Positions 36,603 to 49,250 of a DNA stretch of 64,000 nucleotides are shown piece by piece (position 1 is the first letter of the stretch; each line of letters begins with the position of its first letter). Under the pieces are notes generated by a model, which had not been told where the DNA came from, ran no database searches, and was given only the letters and a program-made list of their open reading frames with translations. The position numbers were made by a program, and so were the translations under genes. Where the stretch lies: the NCBI RefSeq assembly GCF_009730915.1, contig NW_024088187.1:1-64000 (forward strand), read 5' to 3'. The DNA is from Dioscorea cayenensis subsp. rotundata. Lineage: Eukaryota; Streptophyta; Magnoliopsida; Dioscoreales; Dioscoreaceae.

Positions 36603-38130
36603 TTGTGTATAGGTGTCCATTTTCTATTTTTTGTTTTTGATATAATAAATAAACAAGGGAATAGTGTTTGATAGGGGGAAAAAATCTTTTGTTAAAACTA
36701 AAATTGTAAAGAGATTAAACTATCTAATTTATCGGTACTAAATTCTCCTAACAAAATACAAATTAGAATTTATTTTATATACATATAGTCTATTTGTAAT
36801 AAACACAATAAAAATAGTGAAATCGACATAATTATTTTTATTAAAAAAATAAATAAAATATCTTTGCAGTAAGGTGGTAGGTCTTTTATTTTCTTTTTTA
36901 CTTAAAAATCAGGTGTCAGGTCTTTTATTTTTATTTTTTACTTAAAAATCAAGAGTTTAAATTTTACTAATGATTTGTCTATAATTTTTTTAAAATTTAA
37001 ATTAGGTTTTAAATCTCATCCAAAATTAAATTAGGTAAAATGGCATTCAATTTAGTTAAGGTGAGGTACCGACAATTAATTTAGAATTTTAAATGTTTAT
37101 ATGAATAAATCTCTTATCCTCCACCATGGAACTTGCATTAATATATATACACACATATCTTTGTTCCAAATTTACTTGGCTTCTTATTTATTTATTTTTT
37201 TAAAATAAATCATAATTTATCCAAAAAAAACTACATGCTTCTCATTTTTAATAAACAAAAATATAAATTATATTGACATAAAACATTATTTGTCCTCTCA
37301 AAATTTCTCTCCGGTTAGTTGGGAAATAAAATATGTCATTTCAAGTATTAATTTGATTCCAACTGGGTACATTTCAAGTATTAATTTGATTCCAATTGGT
37401 ACCCAATCGGGTCATGTTTGCTTGCAATCTGTTTTAAATAACTATCAAGTCTGTCTTATTTGATTTTTATTTTAGTTGAAAAATATAACTAAATTATCGT
37501 GGAGAAAAGTTGATTTATATCCTTAATTCTAATTTATTACTCTCACTTGTCTTTTCATTTGTCCTTTTTTTAAAAGTCTTTTATTTTTTTATATATATAT
37601 ATATATATATATTTATTTATTTAAAAAATTTATGGAGTATTAAATTATGTTTAACTATACTTTTATATTTTTTTAATAAATATTTTCACTTTTTTAATAG
37701 TGGTTGCTACACCGGTATTACTAGTAACCTATTCAAGTGTTCTTTATTTCCAATAAATCAATTAATGATACATATTTACTAGTCATTTTCAGAAAAAAAA
37801 GAAAAAAATAATTAAAATGGAGAGAGAAATTAATGGACTTTATGATGAATTTTTTAATAAGTTAATTTTAAAAAATTGATAAATATTTTATTAATTGAAA
37901 TCTATCAACTAATTTTAATTGATTTGCTCATTTGTTGGAGTTTTGTTGACATATAAATAAGAACAGGGAAATAGTTTATTAATTATCTACTAACATTGAG
38001 AATTAAAATGTTTCTAGGATTAACTGTAACATATTATTTCAAAAGGTTGCTTCGGGATGTAACATGGATTTTTATTTTTATTATTTATTATTATTTTTTA
38101 TGTATGTGCTATGAGGTTCACAGGCTGTTA
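36603..38130. other. 5' flank of protease copy 2, duplicated near 51776-53020
   Basis: AT-rich non-coding sequence matching the upstream flank of copy 3 in order. It includes a 38-bp tandem duplication (37340-37400, TTTCAAGTATTAATTTGATT twice) and a (TA)n run near 37590. Confidence 0.6.
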
Positions 38131-38636
38131 TTTGATCAATAATTCATAGAACATAAAATTAAAATTATGAAAAATTTTAATACCACCCAAAGGGTTCCTG
38201 GCCCAATAATGTTAGTTATACTACAAAAAGTGTGGTTTACGATTTTTAAGTGTTTTGAATTTAAGTCCCATCAGATACTTGTAATAGTGATAGGTCCCAA
38301 ATGTGAATACTGGTTTGTATTTCAAAACCCTGTATTAATTATTAGGTAAGAGTACACGAATTCGATGATCAATTTCTGATTTTTGTGCACATCTTTGATT
38401 AACTGTGCTTGTCGCATTCGTACACAAAACAAAAACAAAAATTCACTCAAATATTAATGAATTAAGTTTCTATTGGCATTTGCTAAATTTAACTAAGTTT
38501 GTCTCCTATTTGATTGGAACCATATACTTTTATGAAATATAGTCGGAAAATATAAAATTTATATATAAATCAGCCTATACTAATCTTATGAATATAAAAC
38601 CAAATAAGATATAGCTTTCTTTCAGAGTATGTTTTT

Positions 38637-39108
38637 ATAATTAATTTCTTCATGATATTCTACGTATTTGAAATCATATATACATATTAACTACTAATTC
38701 CATTTATTTCACTAAATATGGGTCATTCTTCCTTTAGTCCTCAAAATATAAAAATATAGCATTCTTTCTACCACTTAAATATATATATATATATATATAT
38801 ATAGCATTCTTTCTACCACTTAAATATATATATATATATATATATCAAAATATAAAAATATAGCATTATATAGCATTCTTTCTACCACTTAAATATATAT
38901 ATATATATATATATATCAAAATATAAAAATATAGCATTCTTTCTACCACTTAAATATATATTTAAGTGGTAGAAAGAATGCTATATTTTTATATTTTGAG
39001 GACTAAAGGAAGAATGACCCATATTTAGTGAAATAAATGGAATTAGTAGTTAATATGTATATATGATTTCAAATACGTAGAATATCATGAAGAAATTAAT
39101 TAATTATA
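38637..39108. repeat. Large inverted repeat with a microsatellite-bearing centre
   Basis: The left arm (about 38637-38790) and right arm (about 38955-39108) are near-perfect inverted copies, including CTACGTATTTGAAATCATAT and CTTCCTTTAGTCCTCAAAAT. Between them a unit AGCATTCTTTCTACCACTTA plus (TA)n is repeated four times. A third, direct and more diverged copy of the arm lies at about 41480-41620. Confidence 0.85.
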
Positions 39109-39134
39109 TATATATATATATATATTTTGAGAAA

Positions 39135-39300
39135 GACGACAAGCACCAGAACCCAGGGACGTGCACGTGTAGGGAGCAAAGCTCAACACCGACCCACATG
39201 CCCTCATCTTGAGTAGGCTATGAGGTTCGATCTCGGGTCCTCCCCGAAACGAACATCTTACGCAAGGGACCTGATGTCAATTGACCCAAAGGCCGTTGGC
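39135..39300 (-). mobile_element. tRNA-derived SINE (probable)
   Basis: On the minus strand a GC-richer segment carries an A-box-like GGGTCAATTGACATCAGG and a B-box-like GAGATCGAACCTC about 40 bases later. It differs sharply from the AT-rich flanks and sits beside a (TA)n run. Target duplications were not resolved. Confidence 0.5.
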
Positions 39301-39466
39301 AAATCTATATATTTACTAGTCAAAATAAATATTTTAATATTTTAAAGATAAAAAATAAAAAATAACCAAAATTCTGGAGCCAGTTATGCCTTGTGACTTT
39401 AATCCTACTTAAAAGTGAATTTTGGGATGGTTATTTAACATTGTTCGTGTTTAACAGCTTGAATAT

Positions 39467-40170
39467 TGACAAGTGTACATTTATTTATTATTTAATATCA
39501 TTTTGTATATACCTAAATTAGAGTATTATTATAGAATTTGATGCTAAACATGGTGAATATTGTATCTTCCGGTTTCGTATAGTGGTTAAAGATGAGAGAA
39601 AACTAAAAGAAACATTCTAGAGGCAAAATGAGGAAGATGGAGCTTTAATGGCATTAACCATTGAAAAACAGGCCATACAGATCTACTTACGGGCATCTTA
39701 TGACCATGCATACGGCCATAAGTCTCATCCAGAGAACTTTACAGGTATACTTATGCCTAAAGGGAAGAACATAAAGACAAAAATAGGGGCTTACGGGTAA
39801 GTCTTACGCCCGTAAGTCAGACCGTGAAGATTATCTAAAGGAACTAAGAGAAGCAACATACGCTCGTATAGGTAGTTGCTAGAGCTATACGGTCGAGCGT
39901 GTACGATCGTAAGCTGGATCGTAACACCATACAAAAAACCTTTTGGACAGGATTTATGGCCGTAAGTGATTTCGTAAAGTTCACAACCCATCTTCTCTAG
40001 CTCTTTATAATCGCTTTCTTACGCCAAATTAAGCAGCATGTAATATATATTAATATTTCTGAATAAGGTTTTGAGAAGAAACTTTTGTTTTTTTGGTGGC
40101 GAAGCTTGAGAATAGAAAAGGGAGATTCTCTAGAGTTTTGGAGGCGAATTGAGAGTTTTATGGCTTAAAT
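39467..40170. mobile_element. Truncated LTR of the same family as 55559-57281
   Basis: It begins TGACAAGTGTACA, matching TGATGAGTGTACA of the solo LTR at 55559. It stays colinear with that LTR through words such as GAAGATGGAGCTTT, TTACGGCCGTAAG-like motifs and the glycine-rich tail region. Similarity stops near 40170, so about 1 kb of the 3' part is missing. Confidence 0.7.
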
Positions 40171-41120
40171 TTATTTAAAATTTTAACAAAATAACTAATT
40201 CATTAGTTTAAAATAAGTCTCTTTTTGCAAAAATAACTAAAATTTCAACAAAATAACTAATTCATATTATGCATAGTATTTTAAAACTGATTAGTTCTAA
40301 ATAATTGCTGGAGACAATTGCTGAAAAAAAAATACAATTTAATAAACCATCAATTTAATTAATAAAATAATATATACATATTATCATTGAAATTATATTT
40401 CGAATTAATGGTTTATGTTTGTTAATATATTTATTATAAATTATTTATTAAATGTAATTAATAAATAATTTTTTTAATATAAAATTCATCATTATCGCGT
40501 TGTTAGTGGAGATTTTAAGAGGATAACCCTAGTTAGGAAAATGCCCTTGGATTTGTCTTTAATTACGAGAATACCAAAGTAATGCCACTTTTATAGGTGT
40601 ATGTCCAGTGCGATGTATTTTGGCAATTTTAGGAGAAGGGTATTTTGGATTTATATTTTTTTTTAGTGTAAAGTTAAATATTTATTAATTGCGCATTAGT
40701 AATTAGTTATTACATAATGGTTTTAAGTTTTTTTTTTTAACTATTTTTGGTAATTTTTATGATTTAAAATTAAGTGAGCTGTTAGGAACTTAGGGTAAGA
40801 AAGGGAGTAGTTTGATGAATGATTTAATCTTTGTAATTTATTTTAGTATATTTAGTTTTTTAATTGGGTTTAGCAGAATTATTTGATTTTCATTGGCAAA
40901 AAGTGGGAACTCATGGAACTCTAATGCATGAATTGGACTTGGACTCTTATGAACCCATAATCAACAAAAAAAAATGTTCATTTTAACTATTTATAAAAAA
41001 AGATTAAATTACAATTTTTTATAAATATTTAATTTATTTCTTTATTTGATATATATATATATATATATTAAAATTAAGTATTTAAAATGACAAAAATACA
41101 TTAAATAAATTTTAAAAAAA
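40171..41120. other. AT-rich spacer
   Basis: No gene or defined element was recognised. A short duplicated phrase (AAAATAACTAATTCAT) occurs near 40190 and 40255. Confidence 0.4.
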
Positions 41121-41460
41121 ACCGCTGCATATCATAACATATACGTAACGATTATTAAAAACCGCTGCATATCATAACCTATGCGCAGCGGTTATTATTA
41201 AGAACCGCTGCAATACAATTCATATGCAGCGGTTATGAACCGCTGCTATTTTTAACATTTGTAACCCTTGCATAAGTGACATAACCGCTGCATATCTATC
41301 CTAATATGCAGCGGTTTTTGCAACGGATTGAGTCAAATGTAATACTTACTTGGAAAATTGTCTGTAATAATATAAAATCGCTACAAAATCGCTGCAATAA
41401 ATAACCTATTGTAACAGTTTTATAACCGCTGCAAAGTAATCGCTGCATAAGTGCAGTTAT
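41121..41460. repeat. Cluster of AACCGCTGC / GCAGCGGTT inverted motifs
   Basis: ACCGCTGC occurs near 41121, 41161, 41204, 41239, 41284 and 41425. Its complement GCAGCGGT occurs at 41185, 41226 and 41308. Adjacent pairs form three hairpins with loops of roughly 10-20 bases. Dense short motifs in both orientations resemble the subterminal repeats of CACTA (En/Spm) transposons, but no CACTA terminus or partner end was found. Confidence 0.55.
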
Positions 41461-41629
41461 GTAGTTTTGCTTCCTTGCGGAGTATGTTTTTTTAATTAAT
41501 TTCTTCGTGATATTCTACGGATTTGAAATCATATATACATATTAATTGCCAATTCCATTTATTTCACTAAATTTGGATCATTCTTTGTTTAGTCCTTAAA
41601 ATATAAAATATAACTTTGTTAATAAAAAT

Positions 41630-41690
41630 ACACCATAAAAAATAAGTTTAGTAAACTTTTGTCAATAAGCACACTGTAAGATTTGGACCA
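41630..41690 (-). pseudogene. Remnant of an aspartic protease exon 1 end
   Basis: AAAATAAGTTTAGTAAACTT and the next about 25 bases match the donor end of the exon 1 remnant at 53419-53584. It lies in the equivalent place after protease copy 2. Too short to be functional. Confidence 0.4.
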
Positions 41691-42299
41691 CTTGAATTCT
41701 TTTCCTTTAGTATCAATTTCAAATCTTTTGGGACCTCAGTTCAAGAGCTATCTTGTAGAATATTTGGCTAGAACGAAGCAATCACATATTTCAATTTTTT
41801 CCGTTACCTTCTTATACTATAATGATTAAAATTACTAATATGCTTCTTTTTTGGTTCTCAACAGCGGCAGACAATCATCAACACTCACTCAATGAGGCAT
41901 CCCAAAAGATAAAACACTCTCTCAACTTTATCAGTACAAGGGTTTCGAACTAAACTAGCGATTCAAATCAAAATCAAGCACTATAATAGGTCACTCCTCC
42001 TTTCAGCCTGTGTAGACCTATGCTTCCAGACGATGGCTTTTGTCAACTAGGATGTTATCTTCTTTCTCTGCTTTTGCAAACATTTCTTGCATTAAAAATA
42101 AAGTATTATTAAAAAGAGAGATTAAGTACAAATATAAAACAAAACCAAAGCATGCCCCAAAACTTTATTTTTATTTAAAAGATGCAAAACAACATTAAGC
42201 ACATACTTGACGATCAAGCATGCATATAATTAAGTACTAATCCCATTTGTTTAACTAAATAATCTCTCACTTAATCATCTTATGATCATATATCATCAT
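41691..42299. other. Spacer without recognised features
   Basis: Mixed sequence. Nothing is supported as a gene. Confidence 0.4.
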
Positions 42300-42430
42300 C
42301 ATCATCATCATCATTAATCACATCCTCCTCAATGATTCACTCACCATATAGTGTCCCGGAGGCTTCCAAATCCAAGACCTCGCCGCCGGATACTGTGATG
42401 CCTTTTGCCGGAACATGACTATGTTGGAGA
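42300..42430 (-). pseudogene. Remnant of an aspartic protease 3' coding region
   Basis: GGATACTGTGATGCCTTTTG, followed by GCCGGAA and GGAGAAAAGCATGC, resembles the segment of copies 1-3 that encodes the alanine-rich stretch after DSGTV (for example 34428-34480). A flanking AAATCCAA phrase also matches. It occupies the position of copy 1 in the second duplicated block, beside block X. Confidence 0.45.
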
Positions 42431-43131
42431 AAAGCATGCATCCATATATTGATTGGGCGGTCTCGGGTTTGAGCCTCTTAATTCACATTAAACTAAGTCC
42501 TATGTGAAAGTTCTATATGAAGAATATCTGTCGTCTTCCCCTCCAAGATTACATATATAACAGGGGAATTTATCTTTAGGAGATTATTCAAGCTACCGTA
42601 ACTAGTGCATTTCTGTACATACTTGTTCTTGTAAAAAAAAAAGTTCAAGCCAATTACATACCTTGACCTTACAATTTTTTTGGACAAATCAGATTAAGCC
42701 TTTATAAATACATTTCAATAAAAAAATTTAAATAAACCACACCCGGAGTACAAAGTGCACATCATAAAAACTGGATTTGGATTAGTTATTTGAGTGGTGT
42801 ATACATTACGTTCATGTTTCTATGTTAAAGTAGTTTATTGTATAAATTTTCTATGATGCCAGGTTACTATATTAACAATTAAAGGATATCATGTATCATT
42901 TGATAATAGTTTATTGTTATCCCTTATGCTAATCTACTTTTAATGCTTATCCGAATACAATTCAAACATAAATCAATATCAATATCCATAATTCACAAAA
43001 ACAAAATAAACAAAATAAAAAGAAAAAAATATATATCAAATAGGAAGATGATTATATATCTTTTTTTAAAAAAATTGATTTTTTTTCATATATGTTATAA
43101 ATCTGTACTCATTAAAATAATATTTTTAAGA

Positions 43132-43140
43132 TTATATATA
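43132..43140. other. Left 9-bp target duplication of the Mutator-like element
   Basis: TTATATATA, repeated exactly at 48442-48450. Confidence 0.75.
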
Positions 43141-46100
43141 GGGAAAATTACTGTTCACCCCTCGTAATTTTCAAAACTTCCCAAAAACCCCCTCCAACTT
43201 TTGCACACCCCGGACAGCCCTCCGTTATATTTTACATTCCTTTTAACCCCCCGCCGGTAAGTTGAAGTGGGTCCACGATATGAAATTTCTTTTTTGCCCT
43301 TGCAAAAGGTGGGAAAAATGGCGCCCAATCATAACTTTCTTTTATCGATAGTTTTTTCAATGCCTCCTCGCTTGCTTTTTTTCTCAAACAAAGTTTAGAA
43401 GGCTCATATCTTGTTTTTTTCTTGTTCTTGTTCTTCTTCTTCTTCTTCTTCTTCTTTTTTCTTCTTCTCATTTGGTGTATTCAATTTTAGCTCTTCCGAT
43501 TAAATTATGGAGAGTTTTTGTGCTATCACTAGATACAACGGGGAGGGGACGAGTGCTAATGTTTGTGTTCTACGTCATGCAGGTCCAAGTTGATGCGCAT
43601 ATTATGCAACGGCGTGAGCATTCGAAGGTAGAGATACTTGTTGAGGAACGGACGAAATCGCAGGGACGAGAAGGCAACCCGGGCGTCCCTAGGCGAAAGA
43701 GGATCGAGTCGTAGAATGTCCGGGGTCCGCGAGGGTGCGTTGTAGCCATTGCCACGCCTCTAGTCACAATCGTAGATCGTGTGATCGAATATGTTGTCGA
43801 GTAGGGCATTGTGTATTGTGTATATAGTTCCATTTATTATGTAACTATGGAACTTAATGTTTAACTTTTATATATTACCGTTTAACTATATTAGTCTCTG
43901 CTTTAACTTTTTTTATGTTTTCCGTTTAAACTACATTAGAATCCGTTTTAACATATACACCGTGATCGTGGCGACGGTTCCCCAGCGTAATTAATACACA
44001 CTCGGATCCCCAAGCGTTTCTCGTTTAACTTTCTATGTTTCCGCTTTAAACTACATTAGTATCTGCTTTAACATATACACAATATCATCCAACAAGAACG
44101 GAACCCTCAAAACGAAGCAGAATGAATTTAATTGAATTTTAGATACATGTACATTTACATTGACAAAATTTGTCATGTTCTTTCGGGAAAAATGAATTGA
44201 ATTTAAAGCTGGTTTACATTTGAAACTATTACACCTATACAGATGACTATGACCCCGCTTACGTACACTCCTCCTCCGGTTCGTTTTTACGATAGAAAAG
44301 CGGAGTTTAAACAATTACATTGATATTTACACAATGAACTATATACTTAAACAATGAAAGTGTATGTTAAACAATGAATCGGATTATTAAAGAAAGAATC
44401 GTGTATACAAATATAGAAAGAATGACTAAGAACCCGCTTGCGAAGACTCCCTCCGGGTCGTGATGCCTACTGCCCTCCCTCCCTAAGTATCGCGGAAAAC
44501 ATACCTTAATCGCGAGATAAGGGACGTCGATCTCGCGGTACCGTAGCTTCTCACCGGCGAGTAACTGCTCGATAAACCGCATGACATAGACGCCTGCGAT
44601 CGACACTTCCTTTTTTTCCGTCGTGGGGCTTCGATTAGCCGTGAACAAGCGGGTACTTTGTGGTCGCCGACTCGCCCAACTCCATGTCGATACAGAGGTC
44701 GAATAGGTTCCGCTGTCGAGATATACAAGTTCATATTGGAATGCCGATTATTTACCGAACACTATTACACAAACACAAATTATTAAAGCACTTACCATTT
44801 CTAGCGCGTTTTTATCGTATTCTTCGCTTTGGCATGAAGAATAATGCTTGTATTCTTGTTTTTCATTGTCAAGGACGACGACATGGAAGTGGCCACTCAT
44901 AATTATCGGGAGGATGACGATGTCCACTTCATGCAAGTTGCGCGCGGCATCTCCAATCATAGCCATCGTGGATTCATGTGCGTCGTCGCCCTGCTTTGAC
45001 ATGAACAAGGCCAGTGGCGGTGTGATGGAGGCGCGCCTCTTATAACGATATGGCACTACGCTCATCGTCTTTTGCAAGATACATCACGACGCGTCCCATC
45101 ACATCGCTCGCTGACCATCTCCTTCCCCTCGAGCGTGTCGAATAGATTGGCCCGTGTGGTCGATGCAGTCGTTCTTCCACACGACAGTCTTTGTCGGGTT
45201 GAACGGAACAAAGACATGTAAACAATGTTGTAAGTATAAAATTAAAGCGTTAAAGTATAAACTTTAAATTCTATATTGAATGTTTAAACGATAACGGTAA
45301 TATTTAAAGGGTATCACTTATAAGTTAAATGTTATCTCAGAATTTTAAACGTTAACGCTCCCTACTTAAATGGTAACTAAAAAAGCAGTTTTAAACAATA
45401 TCATAAAAACTTCAAACTTACTTGTCCATAGAGGCGGTTGAGGAAGATCCTTATCAACTCCTCGCTCAGTACTTATTGAGTAGCCGATTGGCAACGTATT
45501 TTTTTCTTCGAATGAAGACTTTCCAAGTTCTTCTACTTTTTATTGGCTTCCTTTAATGGGGAACGCAGCGGCAGATCAACGGAGACACTTCCTTACATGC
45601 TTCTTGTTCTTGTGGGATTGTATCGCCTTCGATGCGGCACGGTCGACCGTTGGTTCCACCGTGAATTCCACAGCAGCGACGATCAATCGCGAGACACAAC
45701 GTTGTCTGGTTGTTCTTCTTCATGGATTGTGTCCATCTTTGATGCCGTGATCGTCAGCGCCGGCTCCACCAGTATGCATGATGTCGTCAACAACGAGTCG
45801 ACGATCTTTTCCACCGCTGGCAAACTCGAGCGCCATCTTCAATCTCCTCCACCGTGATGGGCATGTCATCAACGCTAACAACATCGACCGCCGATGGTGC
45901 TGCTGCCGATGGTCGTCTGCTATTATTTCATCGTCGGTCCCAGACGCGTGGAGACGGAGGCATTATTGTTTTCCTCTTTTTTGCAAGCTTCTTCGAATGA
46001 GGCCGTCTTCGAAGGGTCACCCCGATGATGTCCTCGTCGTCGAACTCCGACGGCGTATCCGTCCCGGGTGCTTCATTTGTTTGAAGGGAAGGCGCAGTCG

Positions 46101-48441
46101 ATTGTGACTGTGACCGGCCTTCCAATGCCTCCACCCGAGCGACAAGCCGAGGGAACTCGGTCATCAAAATCTGGCAAGCCTGCATGAGAGTTGCAGTGAC
46201 ATCCTCGCCTAGTCCCGCGAGGGGAGCTGCCACGTTCGGGGGCCGACAGCGGTCGGGGAAGCCACGCGTCGGGCGGGGGTGGGGAGGGCTTCTCGGCCTC
46301 GACGAATGCGTTTTGGCTCGAAAGGCGGAGAACGGCGTCCCAGCAAGGCAAGGAAGAGGTTGCCCTTTTCATCTTGCCTTTGAGCAAGCGGTTCCGGAGC
46401 AATAGCATCCGGATCGACGGTTGCGCCCGAACAAATACTTCTCATCGAAGATTCGACGGAACCAGCTCAAGAAACTAGCATGTGTAAAGCAAACAATCTT
46501 AGCGAAATTATTTAGTTTAAACAATTAAAACTATATTTACACATGTAACTTCGTATATTTAAACGTTATAACCTATTGTGTTAAACATAAAGAACAAACA
46601 AATTAAACATTAAACTAAAAGTTTAAAGCGAGTAGTTGAACAAAGTTAAGCGGTAAGTTATAATGTTAAATGATAGATGAATAAAGTTAAAGCGGTAAAT
46701 GATATGGTTAAACGTTAACGCCTACGGTTAAACAAAATATTTTTGAATTATTACCTCTTTTCCTTCGAGAGATGACAAACTCGTCTCTATCGTCGCTTAC
46801 TTCCAGTAAGTATTTTTCACCGTAGCAGCACAGATCCTTGGGATCTGCAGAACGGACTTTCTTTCCTGGCTCCTAAGCACTCATAAAACCGGATGTTAAG
46901 CGCTCACGTGCAACCCCTTAACATACCCGGTGTTGGTCTTCTTCCCCAGCGATCTAGATTGCGACTCGGGTAGCGGCTGTGGTATGTCCTCCATAAGCCA
47001 CTGCGTGCCGTCGCTTGCGCCCCATGCGTAGCGCCCCCATTCCGGTAGATCATCGACATAATCAACGATCCGAGTTAGGAACCGAGCAGGGAGGTATTTG
47101 GGAAGAGGATTGTACCTGGGGAGGTACACCATCGATGGTTTGGCAAAAATTCTCCTCTTCTCCCTCTCGTCCAACGAGTCTTGAAGAGTGCTCTGATGGA
47201 GTCTGCTGTCTCTCGATCGCCTTCGATAAATACCTCTCTTCGAAAGTCGACCGTGTTTTTCTTCTTCGAAAACACGATCGCCTCCCCATCGCAACGCGAG
47301 CCAAGAACGATCGCCACATCTTCGAGCTCGAAAGTCGGCATGCTTTCCCCGATCCCGAATTTATTAGTGCGGTTATCGTATCTCGCAACGAGAGTCAAGA
47401 AGGGCCCGCTCTTGGTATACGACTTCCAACTCAAGAATGTCGTGAACGGTGTCCTTCGGATGATCTCCCAGATGTCGAGGGATCATGTGAACTTTCAATT
47501 CGACCCACGGTCTCCACTCACGGGGCTGTCGAGTAGCATCGCCCATTAACTAGATCGACCGCCATAATCACAAGCCTGCGACATTAACGAAAGACATTGT
47601 TAAGCGGAAATGTAATTTGTTAAAGCAGTTAACACTCGGTTCCTAAACACCGATATCATTTTTTAAGCGATGACGTACACTATTAAACGAGATACAAATA
47701 ATTAAACGGAGACGAACTAACTTAAACGGTAGAAAGCTCATTGTTTAAACGGAGACCTCATTTTTTTACAATCGCAACCATATCAACCGAAAGGGTAAAC
47801 GTAGATTATAAACATTACACAAAAGCACAACAATCAGAAAACCATTTCGATCGTATACACGGATCGAAAAATGTAAAAACAAAAACAAAAACCCTAGCTG
47901 AGACATCTCCCTGCAGACTAACAAAAACCCCAGTCGATTAATCCCCTCGAAAGCTTCAATGTCTTCCAACAAAAACAAAATTACAAACCAAAAACCGAAA
48001 AAAATGTCTCTTCAGTAATGTAATAGTTAACAAAAAAACCATAATGAATACCTTAGATCGCAAAGTCGACGAAATGCCGAATACTTGCACGGGACTTCTT
48101 CTTCGAGACGCCGGGTGGAAAGGGAAGAGTCTGCGGTGGGAAGAGAAGAGCTGAGACGCGAGTTGAGCTGGAGTCGCGAGTTGAGAGAAGACAAGCAAAT
48201 GTAATGCCTAAGAAAAAAACCCACCCACTTCCTCTCACACGCGAAATGGAGTGCAGCACGACTTCCCGGCAAGAGGCATTTTCGTCCATAAAATTTTAAA
48301 TACACTCCGTTTAATGCCGTTACGTACTTTTGGGGTTTCAAAATCATGGAGTTGAAAAGGAAGGGGTTTTTGGGCATTCAAACTATGGGGTTTGTTTGCG
48401 ATTTAAGCAAAAGTTTGTAGGGTTTTTTTGGCAATTTCCAC
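43141..48441. mobile_element. Mutator-like element (MULE) carrying a Ulp1-type gene
   Basis: The 5301-bp element begins GGGAAAATTAC and ends, on the minus strand, GTGGAAATTGC. Both ends continue into C-rich CCAAAAACCCC words. It is flanked by a perfect 9-bp TTATATATA duplication, the size typical of Mutator, although the AT-rich target makes this less decisive. It splits block X, whose uninterrupted copy is at 30270-31300, which confirms the insertion independently. No MURA transposase was recognised. The interior is clearly GC-richer than the host DNA and encodes a decayed plant-mobile-domain/C48 peptidase gene, as in KAONASHI-type MULEs. AT-rich stretches with many TTTAAAC words separate the coding pieces. 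Confidence 0.82.
44440..47560 (-). pseudogene. Decayed plant-mobile-domain / Ulp1 (C48) peptidase gene of the MULE
   Basis: The pieces in order on the minus strand are as follows. At 47075-47530 an N-terminal segment reads ...SMPTFELEDVAIVLGSRC, resembling PMD/DUF1985 domains. At 46896-47060 is LPEWGRYAWGASDGTQWL. At 45930-46450 is a disordered, Lys/Arg-rich linker. At 45040-45225 and 44748-45077 is the start of a C48 domain with DIVILPIIMSGHFHVVVLD, where His and Asp match the catalytic pair. At 44440-44650 is the C-terminal part GVYVMRFIEQLLAGEKL. The expected catalytic Cys codon just before GVYVM (about 44594-44602) reads CGC with an extra base, so the nucleophile is lost. Many frameshifts make it non-functional. 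Confidence 0.65.
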
Positions 48442-48450
48442 TTATATATA

Positions 48451-48754
48451 TATATTTTAAATCGTCTACTATGATTTAAAGCTCGTATATGATATTATTT
48501 TAATATATATTATAGTCCGAATGTTTAAATGTGTAATTTTTATAATTATTTTGATTACGTTTCCCAATTTCTAAAATTTTAGAAGTTTATATAATGATGA
48601 AATTTAAATATTATAACATAAATAAATAAAAACATAACATAATTTATTTATACAATAATTCACGTGTTATGTGTATATAAATATATATGGAGCTATTAAT
48701 AATTAAGAGATAAAAGTTGAGACTTCTAGTTCGTGGCTTCTTCACACATTTATC

Positions 48755-48792
<38 letters not shown>

Positions 48793-49250
48793 TGAGAGAT
48801 AACATAATCATCATGGACCCTAAACTTACATGAATTACATGCATTTTGTTAATTTTCTTTTTTCCTTCATTATGTTTTTGTTTGGTCATTTCCCTGTTTA
48901 AAACAGAATTATAAATAAAAAAAATATTCCTCAAAAAAGAATATGACCTCTCAAAATAATTATTTTTTAATGATCTAATAAAAAAATTAGATAAAAGTTA
49001 GTTATATAGAAAATGATTGCCACTAATAAGCACAAATTAAAATAATAAAAAAACAAGATTGTTATCTTTTTACTATCAATTTCTTGCAATAATTGGTAAT
49101 TGAAATGTCATTTCATAGCATATTTGGTCCCCTAAATTGTTTGCTTGCACTTTTCCTCTGTTTTGGAAGTTTGTTTCTCACTTATTATTCGCTAATAATT
49201 TTATACCCGTAATTTTAATTCACCCAACTATCTCAAGAATTAAATATTAC
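48451..49250. repeat. Second half of duplicated spacer block X
   Basis: Continues the match to 30620-31300 after the MULE. It contains an (ATA)n microsatellite near 48756-48792. Non-coding. Confidence 0.7.

Noticed and set aside
36870-36990. Possible SINE with duplicated CAGGTCTTTTATTTT segment
   Set aside because: The A-box is weak, and the repeat looks like a simple local duplication.
41121-41460. CRISPR-like array of short repeats
   Set aside because: The repeats alternate in orientation, spacing is irregular, and the genome is a plant's.
43472-43714. Possible transposase start inside the Mutator-like element
   Set aside because: No MURA or zinc-finger motif is visible, so it was not called.
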